A DNA stretch of 64,000 bases from Candidatus Woesearchaeota archaeon. GTDB taxonomy: Archaea; Nanobdellota; Nanobdellia; Woesearchaeales; UBA10216. A program made the translations under genes and the position numbers. Of this stretch, positions 47,798 through 57,343 are shown piece by piece. The notes beneath the pieces were generated by a model. The model was not told the DNA's origin, made no database searches, and saw only the letters and a program-made list of their open reading frames with translations. Position 1 is the stretch's first letter; the number at the start of each line of letters is the position of its first letter. The DNA lies in the NCBI GenBank assembly GCA_016180065.1, contig JACPBY010000004.1, positions 19,951-83,950 of the forward strand, written 5' to 3'.

Positions 47798-49483
47798 TTA
47801 TATTTTTTCCAGCACCCTGACAGCCTTCTCTCCAAGTGCCAGCAAAAATGGCGCCAGCTTAGGCCCTCTTTCCCTGTTCAGCAAAACACTGTAAGCTGCC
47901 CTGAAGAATTCCGGCGGCTGCAGGCCAGCTTCTTTTGCAATGGAGTAGCACTCGTTGTAAAGTTCCTTTTCCTCCCACTTCTTTGATTTTAATTTTGCAG
48001 CCAAAGCTTTCAATGCGTTTTGCTGCTGCTGAGACAATTTTGGCCTCGTTTCTTCAGAAATGTCCTGTTGCAGCACATACCTGGCATCATCAGGGGCATA
48101 CATTCTTATCCAAGCCTTTGCAAGGCTGATGCGGCTCATAATCTGCTTATGCTGCTCTTTTTGATAATGCCCTGTCTTTTCAAGGCTGCCGGCAATGTCC
48201 TTTTCGTCCTCAAACACCTGCGCAACCATTGCAGCGTGGCTGAATGGCAGGCTGATTGGAGGCTCAATCTTCGCCTTATCAGGGCTGTTGGAGATTTCGT
48301 AAAGCCTCTTAAGGTGGGCTTTTTCCTTCTCATTCTCAACCACGGTTTTGCCGGAATAAACTGCCGCTGCTTTGTCATACTCGTCATACAGCAATGGCAA
48401 ATCCTTCCACGAAAAGCTCCTTTCAGTCATCAGCCGCTTGTTGTAGAAAAAGCGCAGCAGCTGTGGAGATGCAACCTCCAGCCACTGCCTGGGATAAACA
48501 ACATTGCCCAGAGAGGCGGACATCTTAACACCGTCAATTGTGAGGTGCTCATAAAAGAACGGCTCAGGGCTTGGAAAGTCAAGCACTTTTTCGCAAATCT
48601 CAGCATTAATCCAAAACGCGGAATTAGGAACCTGGTATTCCTTGCCAGCGCCTTCGCAACTCACTTGCCAGCGCGCCCACTGCGCAGCCCACTCGCTCTT
48701 GTAAGCAAGCTTCCCCGCGTCTTTTTGAGGGTCATTCTCTCCCTTGTGGCCGCAGCCCTTTGCAATGGCCGTTTCAAAAAGGTAGTCTTTGCAGGCATAC
48801 GAAACAACACCTGTCGTTTCATCCACGGAAGTTACCCTTGTGGTGATTATCTTGTCGCAGTTGCTGCACAATGGGTTCCAGGGCATCCACTCCCTCTTCA
48901 GCGGATTGGTGCGGTGCTTGTTCTGGATTTCCCTTATTGCCTCTGCATGCGCAATCAGCTTCCTGATGAAAGGAACAAAATTCCCTTTTGCATACTCATC
49001 CTTCATTGAGTAAATTTCGGTGTCTTCAAACACAAATTTACCGATAACAGAAAGATATTCCTCAACATGATGCTTTGCATACGACTCATGGCATCCTTCG
49101 GGGTCTGGTATCCTGCTGACAGGGCTGCCAAGGTATTTCTCAAACTCAGCAGGAACGCCTTTTGGAATCTTTCTCAGAGGGTCAGTGTCGTCAGCTACCC
49201 AGATGAGCCTTGATTTCTCTCCGGCATCAAGCAGCGCCCTGTGGACAGAAGCTGCCCTTGTCGTGTCGCTGAGCCTTCCGATGTGCAGGACTCCGGACAG
49301 GGAGGCTGCGGTTTTAACAACAAACTCGGCGGGTTTCCCGGCTTTCCTGTCGGAATAGCGGAACCTGTCACGCTTTATAATCTTCCCAGCAAGCTGGTCT
49401 GCCCAGAAGAGGTCAAAGTCCTCCTTTTCTTTTCCGCCTATTTTTTTATTTCCTTCGCTGCGGTTATTATCCTGCGGTTTCAT
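47798..49483 (-). CDS. lysS: Class I lysyl-tRNA synthetase
   Basis: 'KTAASLSGVLHIGRLSDTTRAASVHRAL' (HIGH-like), 'TIDGVKMSASLGNVV' (KMSKS-like). Confidence 0.93.
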   Translation of the reverse strand: MKPQDNNRSEGNKKIGGKEKEDFDLFWADQLAGKIIKRDRFRYSDRKAGKPAEFVVKTAASLSGVLHIGRLSDTTRAASVHRALLDAGEKSRLIWVADDTDPLRKIPKGVPAEFEKYLGSPVSRIPDPEGCHESYAKHHVEEYLSVIGKFVFEDTEIYSMKDEYAKGNFVPFIRKLIAHAEAIREIQNKHRTNPLKREWMPWNPLCSNCDKIITTRVTSVDETTGVVSYACKDYLFETAIAKGCGHKGENDPQKDAGKLAYKSEWAAQWARWQVSCEGAGKEYQVPNSAFWINAEICEKVLDFPSPEPFFYEHLTIDGVKMSASLGNVVYPRQWLEVASPQLLRFFYNKRLMTERSFSWKDLPLLYDEYDKAAAVYSGKTVVENEKEKAHLKRLYEISNSPDKAKIEPPISLPFSHAAMVAQVFEDEKDIAGSLEKTGHYQKEQHKQIMSRISLAKAWIRMYAPDDARYVLQQDISEETRPKLSQQQQNALKALAAKLKSKKWEEKELYNECYSIAKEAGLQPPEFFRAAYSVLLNRERGPKLAPFLLALGEKAVRVLEKI

Positions 49484-49535
49484 ATCTTGCTGCTGCTGCT
49501 GCCTGTTTTATAAAGATTTTGCAAAGAAAAATAAG

Positions 49536-49674
49536 CGGGCCCACAGGGACTTTCGGCTTGGCGCCTCTGTCCTTGTTGACATAGTCACCAAGTATTTGAA
49601 CCCTGGACCTAGTGATTAAGAGTTTCGAGCGTTGAATACCAGCCACTCGCTCTACCAGGCTAAGCTATGGGCCC
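49536..49674 (-). tRNA. tRNA-Lys(CTT) with two apparent introns (30/31: 49624-49643; T-loop 59/60: 49550-49594)
   Basis: Acceptor GGGCCCA/TGGGCCC, anticodon stem AGTG|A/TCACT, loop CTCTTAA, T-arm CAGGG-TTCAAA|T-CCCTG. Confidence 0.8.
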
Positions 49675-49728
49675 ACTAACAGGCAGCAACCAAGAATTTG
49701 TTTAAAAAGATTGCTGTTATAGGGCTAT

Positions 49729-50846
49729 ATAGAAACCCTTTTCGTCGCTAATGCGGTTTTACTTCAGGAAATATAAAAAGGGTGAGAAACAAGTGCTCTG
49801 AACAGTAAAATCAAGGTGGCAAAAATTTTTGCTTTAACTTTAACGAACCGGTAAGCAGCGTACATGATAAGCCTGAACATCAACTCTTTGTTTTGCATTC
49901 TCCAATCTAAGGCGTTAACGTGGTCTCCCATCAAAGCATCAAGAACACCATTAACAGTCTCATTCTTACTACGCTGATGATAATCTTTCTTACTATAGCC
50001 TCGTTTCATCTTCTTCCGATACCTGCCTTGAGTTCTCCACACAGGCACGTCTTCATTCCTTGCAGGAATGATGCTTAAAGCATTCATCACTTCCCTGATG
50101 AACTCGTGCACGTACTCGGCATCATAGCCCATGTCTAAACTAATCTTGCTGAAAGGTTTTCCGCAACGCATAGCCTTTTTCCCAACAGGAATGAAGTAAG
50201 GGCTTTCGCTGCCTGACCTTCTGCTGAAGCCTGCAGCTATTGGAAGCTGCAGCCTGAGGTCTATGAAAGGGAAAACTTTAATGTAGCGTCGGACTTTACG
50301 CTTCTTAGCAGGCCTTCCCCGCTTCTTTTTCTTGTTCTTTCTTGAGAAGCTTTCAAGCCTGTTAACATAGTAAGCACTAACACGTCTAGGCTTATTACCA
50401 GTACCATCCAAGCCTCCGAAGACTTTCTTAATGCCTGTTCTTGCTAAAGCCATAGCAAGAACCAAGTCAAGGATGGTTTGCTTTATTCGCTTGGCGAACT
50501 TTTGCAGTGCTGTGAAGTGTTGTAGCGTTTCAAGCTTTAGGAACTGTATTAGCGGAGCCTTGTCAGGCAGGTCCTGCATGAATCTTTCGTACCCTTTTCG
50601 CTCGTACTGTCTGAAGCAAAGCAGGGCTATGTGTTGGTAGGTGGTGTATACGTGGTTGCTGAACTTGCTCGTGTATTTTGGCAGTCCGCTTCTTTTGCAC
50701 ATTTCTATTATTCTTTTCGCATGTTTTATATACTGGGTGTCCTCTTTTTCCTCTTGCATTTTGGGGTTCTCCTCTCTCCCCTTCGTTTTCCCGAAAGGGT
50801 CTGAGGAGACCCTTATCTTAAAAGTTTATCGAGAAAGGGTTTCTAT
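49729..50846 (-). mobile_element. Insertion sequence with near-matching terminal inverted repeats
   Basis: Left ATAGAAACCCTTTTCG (49729-49744); right CGAGAAAGGGTTTCTAT (50830-50846, RC ATAGAAACCCTTTCTCG); encloses the transposase ORF. Confidence 0.7.
49764..50759 (-). CDS. DDE (IS5/IS4-like) transposase
   Basis: 'FGGLDGTGNKPRRVSAYYVNR', 'ISLDMGYDAEYVHEFIREV...IIPARNEDVP', 'RSKNETVNGVLDALMGDHVNALDWRMQNKELMFRLIMYA'. Confidence 0.75.
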   Translation of the reverse strand: MQEEKEDTQYIKHAKRIIEMCKRSGLPKYTSKFSNHVYTTYQHIALLCFRQYERKGYERFMQDLPDKAPLIQFLKLETLQHFTALQKFAKRIKQTILDLVLAMALARTGIKKVFGGLDGTGNKPRRVSAYYVNRLESFSRKNKKKKRGRPAKKRKVRRYIKVFPFIDLRLQLPIAAGFSRRSGSESPYFIPVGKKAMRCGKPFSKISLDMGYDAEYVHEFIREVMNALSIIPARNEDVPVWRTQGRYRKKMKRGYSKKDYHQRSKNETVNGVLDALMGDHVNALDWRMQNKELMFRLIMYAAYRFVKVKAKIFATLILLFRALVSHPFYIS

Positions 50847-50856
50847 GCGGCTTGTT

Positions 50857-50947
50857 ATAGACAATTTCGTGGCTTATGACTCACTTTTTACGAAATTGTC
50901 TATCGGTGAATTTCGCCTATTTTAGGCTATAAGCTGCGAAATTCACC
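50857..50947. repeat. Two tandem perfect inverted repeats (hairpins)
   Basis: ATAGACAATTTCGT/ACGAAATTGTCTAT (50857-50870/50890-50903); GGTGAATTTCGC/GCGAAATTCACC (50905-50916/50936-50947). Confidence 0.8.
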
Positions 50948-50958
50948 ATATCAGAATT

Positions 50959-52311
50959 TTATGCGGCAGCTATGGCAGCATCAACAAGCTTCCTGTACTC
51001 AGCGTGCAGCTGCTTCAGCCTTGCGTCATCCCTTGCCTCAATCACGATGCACACCTCAGGCAGGTTGTTGCTCTTCCTCAGCATCACCCACTCAAGCCCG
51101 TTGAGGAAGAACTTGATGCCGTCCCTTGTCAGGGTAGCACCGGGATGCTGCTCCTTCATCGCGGCAACGAGCTTTGCGATGACTTTTTCCTTCTTCTCAT
51201 GAGTGCCGCAGGCAACGTATTCCTTGAACATGGGCGCGAACTTCACTTCATCAGCAAGCTCGGAAAGCTTCCCGCTGCCGTTGCTGATTATCTCAGCCAT
51301 CTTCAGGCCGGAGAGGAAGCCGTCGCTGAAAGGGTGGTGCTCAAACCACATGTGGCTGCTCATCTCGCCGCCATAAACCGCCTTGCTGTCATAAACCGCT
51401 TTCCCGATGAAACTGTGCCCAACATCGCTCCACACCAGTTTCCCTCCCATGCTTTCGGCAAGCGGCTTTAACTCGCTGTTGCAGTCAACTGTGATAACAG
51501 CGTTCCTCCTGTCCTGCGGATGCTGAGGAAGGATTTTTTTAATAAAAATGGCGGAGCTTATGCTGCCATTCAATTCCCTGCCATTATCGTCAATAAACAC
51601 AGACCTGTCACAGTCGCCATCCAGCGCAACTCCGAACTCAGCCTTCTTCTCAACAACCAGCCTGCCCAGCTCCTTCAGGTTTTCGCCCTTTGGCTCAGGC
51701 CTTTCTTTGTTGAAGTCAGGCTTTGCAATGCAGTGCGAGGGCACAACCTCTATTCCAAACTCCTCATACAGCCTTGGGATTATGAGCGCTCCTGAGGCAT
51801 AAAGGCACTCGACTGCAACCCTCATTTTTTTCTTTGGATTGAGCCGGATTATGCCTTTCAGAAAGTCTCGGTAGGGAGCATAGCCATCTGCCTGCATGAT
51901 ACTGCCTTTACCACTGGAAAATGCCTGGCTTTCATAAATCCTTTTCATCTCTTCATACTGGTGCAGGAAAGAGAGGCCGTTTGGCTCAACAAACTTGAAG
52001 CCGGTGTATTCTGCAGGGTTGTGGCTCGCCGTAATTATTGCGCCGAACTGTTTCCTGCTGAAGGCATTGAAGAAAAGCACAGGGCTGGGGCACTCGCCAA
52101 TGTCCGTAACAGCACAGCCAGTCGACATGAGCCCCTTAATGAATGCGGGCTGAATCTTCTTTGAGGAATAGCGGATGTCCCTTCCGACAACAACCGGCTT
52201 GCCCCTGATAAGCGTGCCAAGTGCCCTGCCAATCCTCTCAGCAGTTTCGTCATTAAGCTCGCTGTCAATCAGGCCCCGAATGTCGTATGCGTGGAAAAAG
52301 CTGGTGCCCAT
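50959..52311 (-). CDS. Phosphomannomutase/phosphoglucomutase
   Basis: 'HAYDIRGLIDSELNDETAERIGRALG', 'GAIITASHNPAEYTGFKF', 'GVALDGDCDRSVFID'. Confidence 0.93.
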   Translation of the reverse strand: MGTSFFHAYDIRGLIDSELNDETAERIGRALGTLIRGKPVVVGRDIRYSSKKIQPAFIKGLMSTGCAVTDIGECPSPVLFFNAFSRKQFGAIITASHNPAEYTGFKFVEPNGLSFLHQYEEMKRIYESQAFSSGKGSIMQADGYAPYRDFLKGIIRLNPKKKMRVAVECLYASGALIIPRLYEEFGIEVVPSHCIAKPDFNKERPEPKGENLKELGRLVVEKKAEFGVALDGDCDRSVFIDDNGRELNGSISSAIFIKKILPQHPQDRRNAVITVDCNSELKPLAESMGGKLVWSDVGHSFIGKAVYDSKAVYGGEMSSHMWFEHHPFSDGFLSGLKMAEIISNGSGKLSELADEVKFAPMFKEYVACGTHEKKEKVIAKLVAAMKEQHPGATLTRDGIKFFLNGLEWVMLRKSNNLPEVCIVIEARDDARLKQLHAEYRKLVDAAIAAA

Positions 52312-53150
52312 CAGATGATGTCCTTCCATTCCTTTATCGCTTTCTCGTAAAGCTCCAGAGTGCCTGTGTTGTACCACTGCCCCGAGAATGGGTAGCCAAA
52401 GAGCCTGCCATCCTTCGCCAGTTTCGGGAACACGTCCTTTTCAAGCATGCAGTAGCCCTCCCCAATGTAGTCAATAACCTCGGCTTCCATCATGTACAGC
52501 CCGGAATTGATAAGGTTGGAAGGCGCCTCGTCCTTTTTCGGCTTCTCCACAAATTCAAGTATCCTTGGCCCCTGCATCCTTGCAACGCCATACATGCTGG
52601 GATTATCAACTGTTGTGAGGGCAATGGTGACCAAGGCATGGTTTTCCTTGTGGAAGAGGTACATGTCATGCAGGTCAAGCTCCTTGAGCTCATCGGAATT
52701 GGTTGCTATGAATGTCCCGGTCAGGAAGGGCTTTGCAAGCTTCAGCGGGCCGGCAGTCCCGAGAGGCTTTGTTTCCTCAACGTATGCCACATTCACGCCG
52801 AACCTCTTGCCGTCGCCAATGGCATGCTTTATCTTGTCGCCCTTGTAGCCGATGGAAAGCACTATGTTCCTTATTCCGAACTTCTTAAAAAGGTCAAACT
52901 GGTGCTCCAAAAGAGTGCGGTCATGGACAAGCACAAGCGGCTTTGGAATCTCAAATGTTATGGGCTGAAGCCTTGTGCCAACCCCCCCTGCCAGTATGAC
53001 TGTGGTCTTTGGCATATCGGCGTTGCCAAGCGCCTGCATCAAAAGAAGCTCCATGGCATGGCTTCTGTTCTTTATCTTGTAGCCATCAACCTTGCGGTCA
53101 ACCTGGCCAAGCAGGTTGTTATCAAGCGTAAGAGTTACCCTTTCCTTCAT
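52311..53150 (-). CDS. Sugar nucleotidyltransferase with N-terminal ribbon-helix-helix domain
   Basis: RHH-like 'RVTLTLDNNLLGQVDRKVDGYKIKNRSHAMELLLMQAL' then 'VILAGGVGTRLQPITFEIPKPLVLVHDRTLLEHQFD'. Confidence 0.88.
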   Translation of the reverse strand: MKERVTLTLDNNLLGQVDRKVDGYKIKNRSHAMELLLMQALGNADMPKTTVILAGGVGTRLQPITFEIPKPLVLVHDRTLLEHQFDLFKKFGIRNIVLSIGYKGDKIKHAIGDGKRFGVNVAYVEETKPLGTAGPLKLAKPFLTGTFIATNSDELKELDLHDMYLFHKENHALVTIALTTVDNPSMYGVARMQGPRILEFVEKPKKDEAPSNLINSGLYMMEAEVIDYIGEGYCMLEKDVFPKLAKDGRLFGYPFSGQWYNTGTLELYEKAIKEWKDII

Positions 53151-53348
53151 CCTGAAATCCCCACCTCAGTTTTATGCGTTTCACACCAAACAGGGCAGTT
53201 CTGTATTTAAACATTTCGCTTTGTGTGAAAAGGTAATATATACGAAAGGTTTATATATCAGCGTCATATGTTATCATACGTTGTCATACTTTGTGAAGGG
53301 GCGCTCATAAAAGCAAAGACGCAACCAAAAGAGCAGGAGGTGATTGGT

Positions 53349-53480
53349 ATGGAAGAAGGCTTGGATGACTTTTATGAAACATTTGAGAGCGAGCTTGAAG
53401 ATGACGAGATAAGCGCATGGGAAGAAGGCTTCATGATGGGTTTCACCGGAGAGCTGTCAGCAGAAGAGCAGCCGGAATAA
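53349..53480 (+). CDS. Small acidic protein
   Basis: MEEGLDDFYETFESELEDDEISAWEEGFMMGFTGELSAEEQPE with upstream GGAGGTGAT RBS-like. Confidence 0.5.
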   Translation: MEEGLDDFYETFESELEDDEISAWEEGFMMGFTGELSAEEQPE

Positions 53481-53495
53481 ACCGCCTTGGCAAGC

Positions 53496-54767
53496 TCACA
53501 CTAGCCTGGCCTTCAGCCATGTCGCGGTTGCGCCTGTGATTTCAGCTTCAGTTGTTCTTCCAAGCAAATTCCTGCCGGTGCTGATTACTGCCTGCTTATA
53601 AGCAAAATTCCTCCCCACAAATGTGCCGGGAACTTTTCCGTTCTCATCAACAACAATCCTGCCCTTCCAGCCGAGCCACTTCCTGTTGTTGCCAAGCGAT
53701 ATTTTTTTGCACAGGCTGGCAAGCCTTTTGCTTCTTCCTTTCACAACACTGTCCGGCAGCCTTTTCATCCCTGCAGCCGCAGTTCCGGGCCTTGGCCAAA
53801 ACCTTGAGATATTAATCGTATCAGGCCTTGTTTCTTCAACAACTGCCAGCGTTTCCTTGAAGTCATCTTCTGTCTCTGCAGGGAAGCCGCAGATTATGTC
53901 AGTGCTTATTGTTATCTGAGGCAGCTGCCTTCTGAACTCAGCAACGATCTTTTTGAAGGTTTCAGCCCTGTAACCCCGTTTCATTGCTGCCAGGACTTTG
54001 TTGCTCCCTGATTGCAGCGGGATGTGCAGAAACTTGAACATCTTCCCATTCTTATAGGCGCCGATGAGGGGCTGTAGCAGATGGTTTGCAAGCGTCGGGT
54101 TCATCATCCCAACCCTGACAAAGAAATCCCCTTCAACCTTGCACACTTCCTGCAGCAGCAAAGGAAGGCTTGAACGCCTGTCCATGCCGTATGTTCCCGT
54201 GTCCTGGCTGGTGAGCCAAATCTCCCTGCAGCCATTTTTAACAGCATCCTCTACGCTGTTGCAGATTGTGCCAACAGGATAAGAGAACGTGCTGCCCCTG
54301 GCTAGTTTTGTAATGCAGAACGTGCAGCTTCCAAGGCAGCCTTCGTTAATCTGCACTATGCTGATGGCCCTGTTAAGGCTTGCTTTCGGCAGCCCGGCCT
54401 TGTTAAGCCTGCCCTCGCCAACAGCAAGATGGGCATTGCCTTCAACAACATCAACAATCCTGTCGATTTTGTGCGTTCCGATTATTGCGGCAGCCGGGGC
54501 AAGCTTTTGCACTGTCCCAGTCTGCGCCTCGGCCATGCAGCCCGAAACGACCAGCCTTTTCCCACGGCCGGACAGTTCCCTTATCCTGCTTCGGATTTTC
54601 TCCTCTGTCGGACCCTTTACCGTGCAGGTATTAACAACAATCACGTCAGAATCCTCAGCAGCAGCAACCACATGGTGCCCGCCTTTGCCGAGCAGCCCCG
54701 CCATAATCTCGGAATCGCTTGAGTTTGCCGAGCAGCCATAGGTTTCGATAAAGACTTTCAGTGCCAT
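53496..54767 (-). CDS. MiaB/MtaB-like tRNA t6A methylthiotransferase (radical SAM)
   Basis: 'FIETYGCSANSSDSEIMAGLL', 'EGCLGSCTFCITKLARG', 'PLQSGSNKVLAAMKRGY'. Confidence 0.94.
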   Translation of the reverse strand: MALKVFIETYGCSANSSDSEIMAGLLGKGGHHVVAAAEDSDVIVVNTCTVKGPTEEKIRSRIRELSGRGKRLVVSGCMAEAQTGTVQKLAPAAAIIGTHKIDRIVDVVEGNAHLAVGEGRLNKAGLPKASLNRAISIVQINEGCLGSCTFCITKLARGSTFSYPVGTICNSVEDAVKNGCREIWLTSQDTGTYGMDRRSSLPLLLQEVCKVEGDFFVRVGMMNPTLANHLLQPLIGAYKNGKMFKFLHIPLQSGSNKVLAAMKRGYRAETFKKIVAEFRRQLPQITISTDIICGFPAETEDDFKETLAVVEETRPDTINISRFWPRPGTAAAGMKRLPDSVVKGRSKRLASLCKKISLGNNRKWLGWKGRIVVDENGKVPGTFVGRNFAYKQAVISTGRNLLGRTTEAEITGATATWLKARLV

Positions 54768-54849
54768 GCGCTGCCTGAGCAATTGCCATTATAAAAAGCT
54801 GCCGCCGCAAATTTTTTATACCTGCTTCCCGCAATACTGGCTTGCGAAA

Positions 54850-55191
54850 ATGGCAGACAATACGCCTGGTAGTGCAGCAGATGGAATGGCCGCATCGGGA
54901 GGCAGCATAGAGCTTTCCGGCTTTAAGGGGATTGATGAGCCTGCGCTCATTGTCCTCAAAAAGCTGGTTGGCGGCTATGCAAAGCGATTCTCGCGTAACC
55001 GCCAAGGGTTTGAAAAGCTCTCTCTGCACCTGAAAAAAGTGCATGCGCAGGAACATTCTGAAAAATACGAAATATGCGCATCACTGGCAGCCAAAAGCCG
55101 GCTTTACACGTCAACAACCACAGACCTTAGCCTGTTCTTTGCCGTTGAAGCTGCACTGAAGAAAATCGAGCGCGAGCTTGGCGGGAAATAA
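54850..55191 (+). CDS. Hypothetical small protein
   Basis: ORF 113 aa. Confidence 0.4.
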   Translation: MADNTPGSAADGMAASGGSIELSGFKGIDEPALIVLKKLVGGYAKRFSRNRQGFEKLSLHLKKVHAQEHSEKYEICASLAAKSRLYTSTTTDLSLFFAVEAALKKIERELGGK

Positions 55192-55197
55192 AACGCA

Positions 55198-55857
55198 TTA
55201 AAACCTGCCTTGTTCCCTCAGAGCCTGCTCCATGGGAACCTTGTCAAACGATAACGTGACCTGTGGCAGAATGCCGTGTGGCACTATCATGGCAGGTGCT
55301 GCGCCGCCAAGAGAATAGTACGGAGCTGCATAATCCGCCATGCGCCATCCGCCGTTGTAAATGATTCCTGAGATTTTTCCTGTACTCCTGTGCACAGAAA
55401 CTCTGCCTGGGCTATAAAATCGCCCGAAAGGAGATTCCATGGCCAAGAACAAGGGCACAGCAGGCTTGTCCTGCCCCGCTACCAACCCGCGCCCCTCAAA
55501 ACTGCCTTCTTCGTTGAGTATGGCTGCTGTGATGTCAAAGCAGCGCAGCAGGTTATCAGGGAACGCACCTTCATGAACCAACGCGGCAATATCCTCTTCA
55601 AGCTGGGGAGGGATGTACAAAATACCGCAGGGAGTGCCGTCCCTTTGGAATTCAAGCACCTTAAACCCGGGCGTGCTTTCAACTTCATAATGTGCATTAG
55701 CTAAGCCTTGAAGCTTGCCGGTATCCATAATGCTCGAAAGCTCTACTACTGCCTGAAGCCCCCCTTCCATGCTTACAGAGCGGGAATTCCCGATGTTATG
55801 GTCGCGTGGAGGCTGCCATAACAGGAATTTCTCTCCAAACTTAACCTCTTTTCCCAT
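55198..55857 (-). CDS. Hypothetical protein
   Basis: ORF. Confidence 0.35.
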   Translation of the reverse strand: MGKEVKFGEKFLLWQPPRDHNIGNSRSVSMEGGLQAVVELSSIMDTGKLQGLANAHYEVESTPGFKVLEFQRDGTPCGILYIPPQLEEDIAALVHEGAFPDNLLRCFDITAAILNEEGSFEGRGLVAGQDKPAVPLFLAMESPFGRFYSPGRVSVHRSTGKISGIIYNGGWRMADYAAPYYSLGGAAPAMIVPHGILPQVTLSFDKVPMEQALREQGRF

Positions 55858-55944
55858 TACACCTGATTTTAGGACCTGCCGGATTTAAACATTTTGTTTT
55901 TCCCAGAAGATTTTTAAAAGAGCAGGATTAGCCTGCTTGGCACG

Positions 55945-57297
55945 ATGGTCTTGGACAGGCTTGGCGAATCGCTCAGGAATGCGTTGCAGAAAGTCGCAAG
56001 GAGCATATTTGTAGATGATGCAGCAGTCAACGAGCTGGTCAAGGAGCTGCAACGCGCTCTCCTGCAGTCAGACGTAAACGTAAAGCTTGTTTTTGACCTC
56101 AGCCAGCGCATCAGGGACAGGGTTCTGAAAGAGGAGATTCCGGCAGGGCTTACAAAAAAAGAGTACCTGGTGAATGTCGTTTATGAAGAGCTTGTAAAAT
56201 TCCTCGGAAAGGAGGAAAGCCAGATAGACGTGTCTGCAAGGCCGTCTGTGCTGATGCTTTCAGGGCTTTTTGGCTCAGGAAAGACAACAACTTCTGCCAA
56301 GCTTGCAAAGCACTTCGCAAAGCGCGGCCTCAAGGTTGCGCTTGTGCAGCTTGACGTTTACAGGCCTGCGGCATTTGACCAGCTGCAGCAGCTTGGAAGG
56401 CAGATTAACGTGCCTGTTTTTGGCAATAAAGGCGAAAAAGACCCGCTAAGGATTTACCGCAGCTTCGAGAATGACCTGAAAAGGTTTGATGTTGTGATTG
56501 TTGACACAGCAGGAAGGGATGCGCTTTCCGCAGACCTGCTTGAGGAGCTAAAGTCTGTTGCAGAGGCAATAAAGCCAAAGGAAAACCTCCTTATAATAAG
56601 CGCAGACATCGGGCAGGCAGCAGAGAAGCAAGCAACAGCCTTCCATGAGGCCTGCAGGATAACAGGCGTAATCATCACCAAGCTTGAAGGCACAGCAAAA
56701 GGCGGGGGAGCGCTGAGCGCCTGCGCACTTTCAGGAGCGCCTGTGAAGTTTGTAGGGGTTGGAGAGAAGATTGACGACCTTGAGCGCTTCAACCCGAAAG
56801 GGTTTGTCGGCAGGCTGCTGGGCATGGGAGACATAGAAGCCCTGCTGGAAAAAGCGCAGGAAGCGGTGACAGAGGAAGAGGCAAAGGACATAAGCGAAAA
56901 ATTCCTCAAAGGCGAGTTCACACTGCTGGACCTTTACGAGCAGATGCAGGCGATGAGGAAGATGGGGCCCATTGCCAAGGTGGTTGAAATGATTCCCGGA
57001 TTCGGCCAGCTGAAGCTGCCCAAGGAAATGCTTGACGTGCAGGAAGGGAAGCTGAAAAAATGGAAATTCGCCATGGACAGCATGACAAAAGAAGAGCTTG
57101 AAGACCCTGAGCTGATCAGCAGCGACAGGGCAGAGCGCATAGCCAAAGGCTCAGGCATAAGCACAGGCGAGATAAAAGAGCTGCTCAAGCAGTACAGGCA
57201 AAGCAAGAAGGTTGTAAAGATGTTCAAGGGAGCAACCCCAAAGAAGATGCAGCAGATGATGAGGAAAATGGGCGGGATGAAAGGGCTTGGGGGCTAA
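55945..57297 (+). CDS. srp54: Signal recognition particle protein SRP54
   Basis: 'LMLSGLFGSGKTTTSAKLAKHF', 'VQLDVYRPAAFDQL', 'IVDTAGRDALSADLLEEL', M-domain 'MRKMGGMKGLGG'. Confidence 0.97.
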   Translation: MVLDRLGESLRNALQKVARSIFVDDAAVNELVKELQRALLQSDVNVKLVFDLSQRIRDRVLKEEIPAGLTKKEYLVNVVYEELVKFLGKEESQIDVSARPSVLMLSGLFGSGKTTTSAKLAKHFAKRGLKVALVQLDVYRPAAFDQLQQLGRQINVPVFGNKGEKDPLRIYRSFENDLKRFDVVIVDTAGRDALSADLLEELKSVAEAIKPKENLLIISADIGQAAEKQATAFHEACRITGVIITKLEGTAKGGGALSACALSGAPVKFVGVGEKIDDLERFNPKGFVGRLLGMGDIEALLEKAQEAVTEEEAKDISEKFLKGEFTLLDLYEQMQAMRKMGPIAKVVEMIPGFGQLKLPKEMLDVQEGKLKKWKFAMDSMTKEELEDPELISSDRAERIAKGSGISTGEIKELLKQYRQSKKVVKMFKGATPKKMQQMMRKMGGMKGLGG

Positions 57298-57343
57298 GGC
57301 GCAACTTTCCGCAACAGATTTATAAACCGCCCTAAAACCCGTA

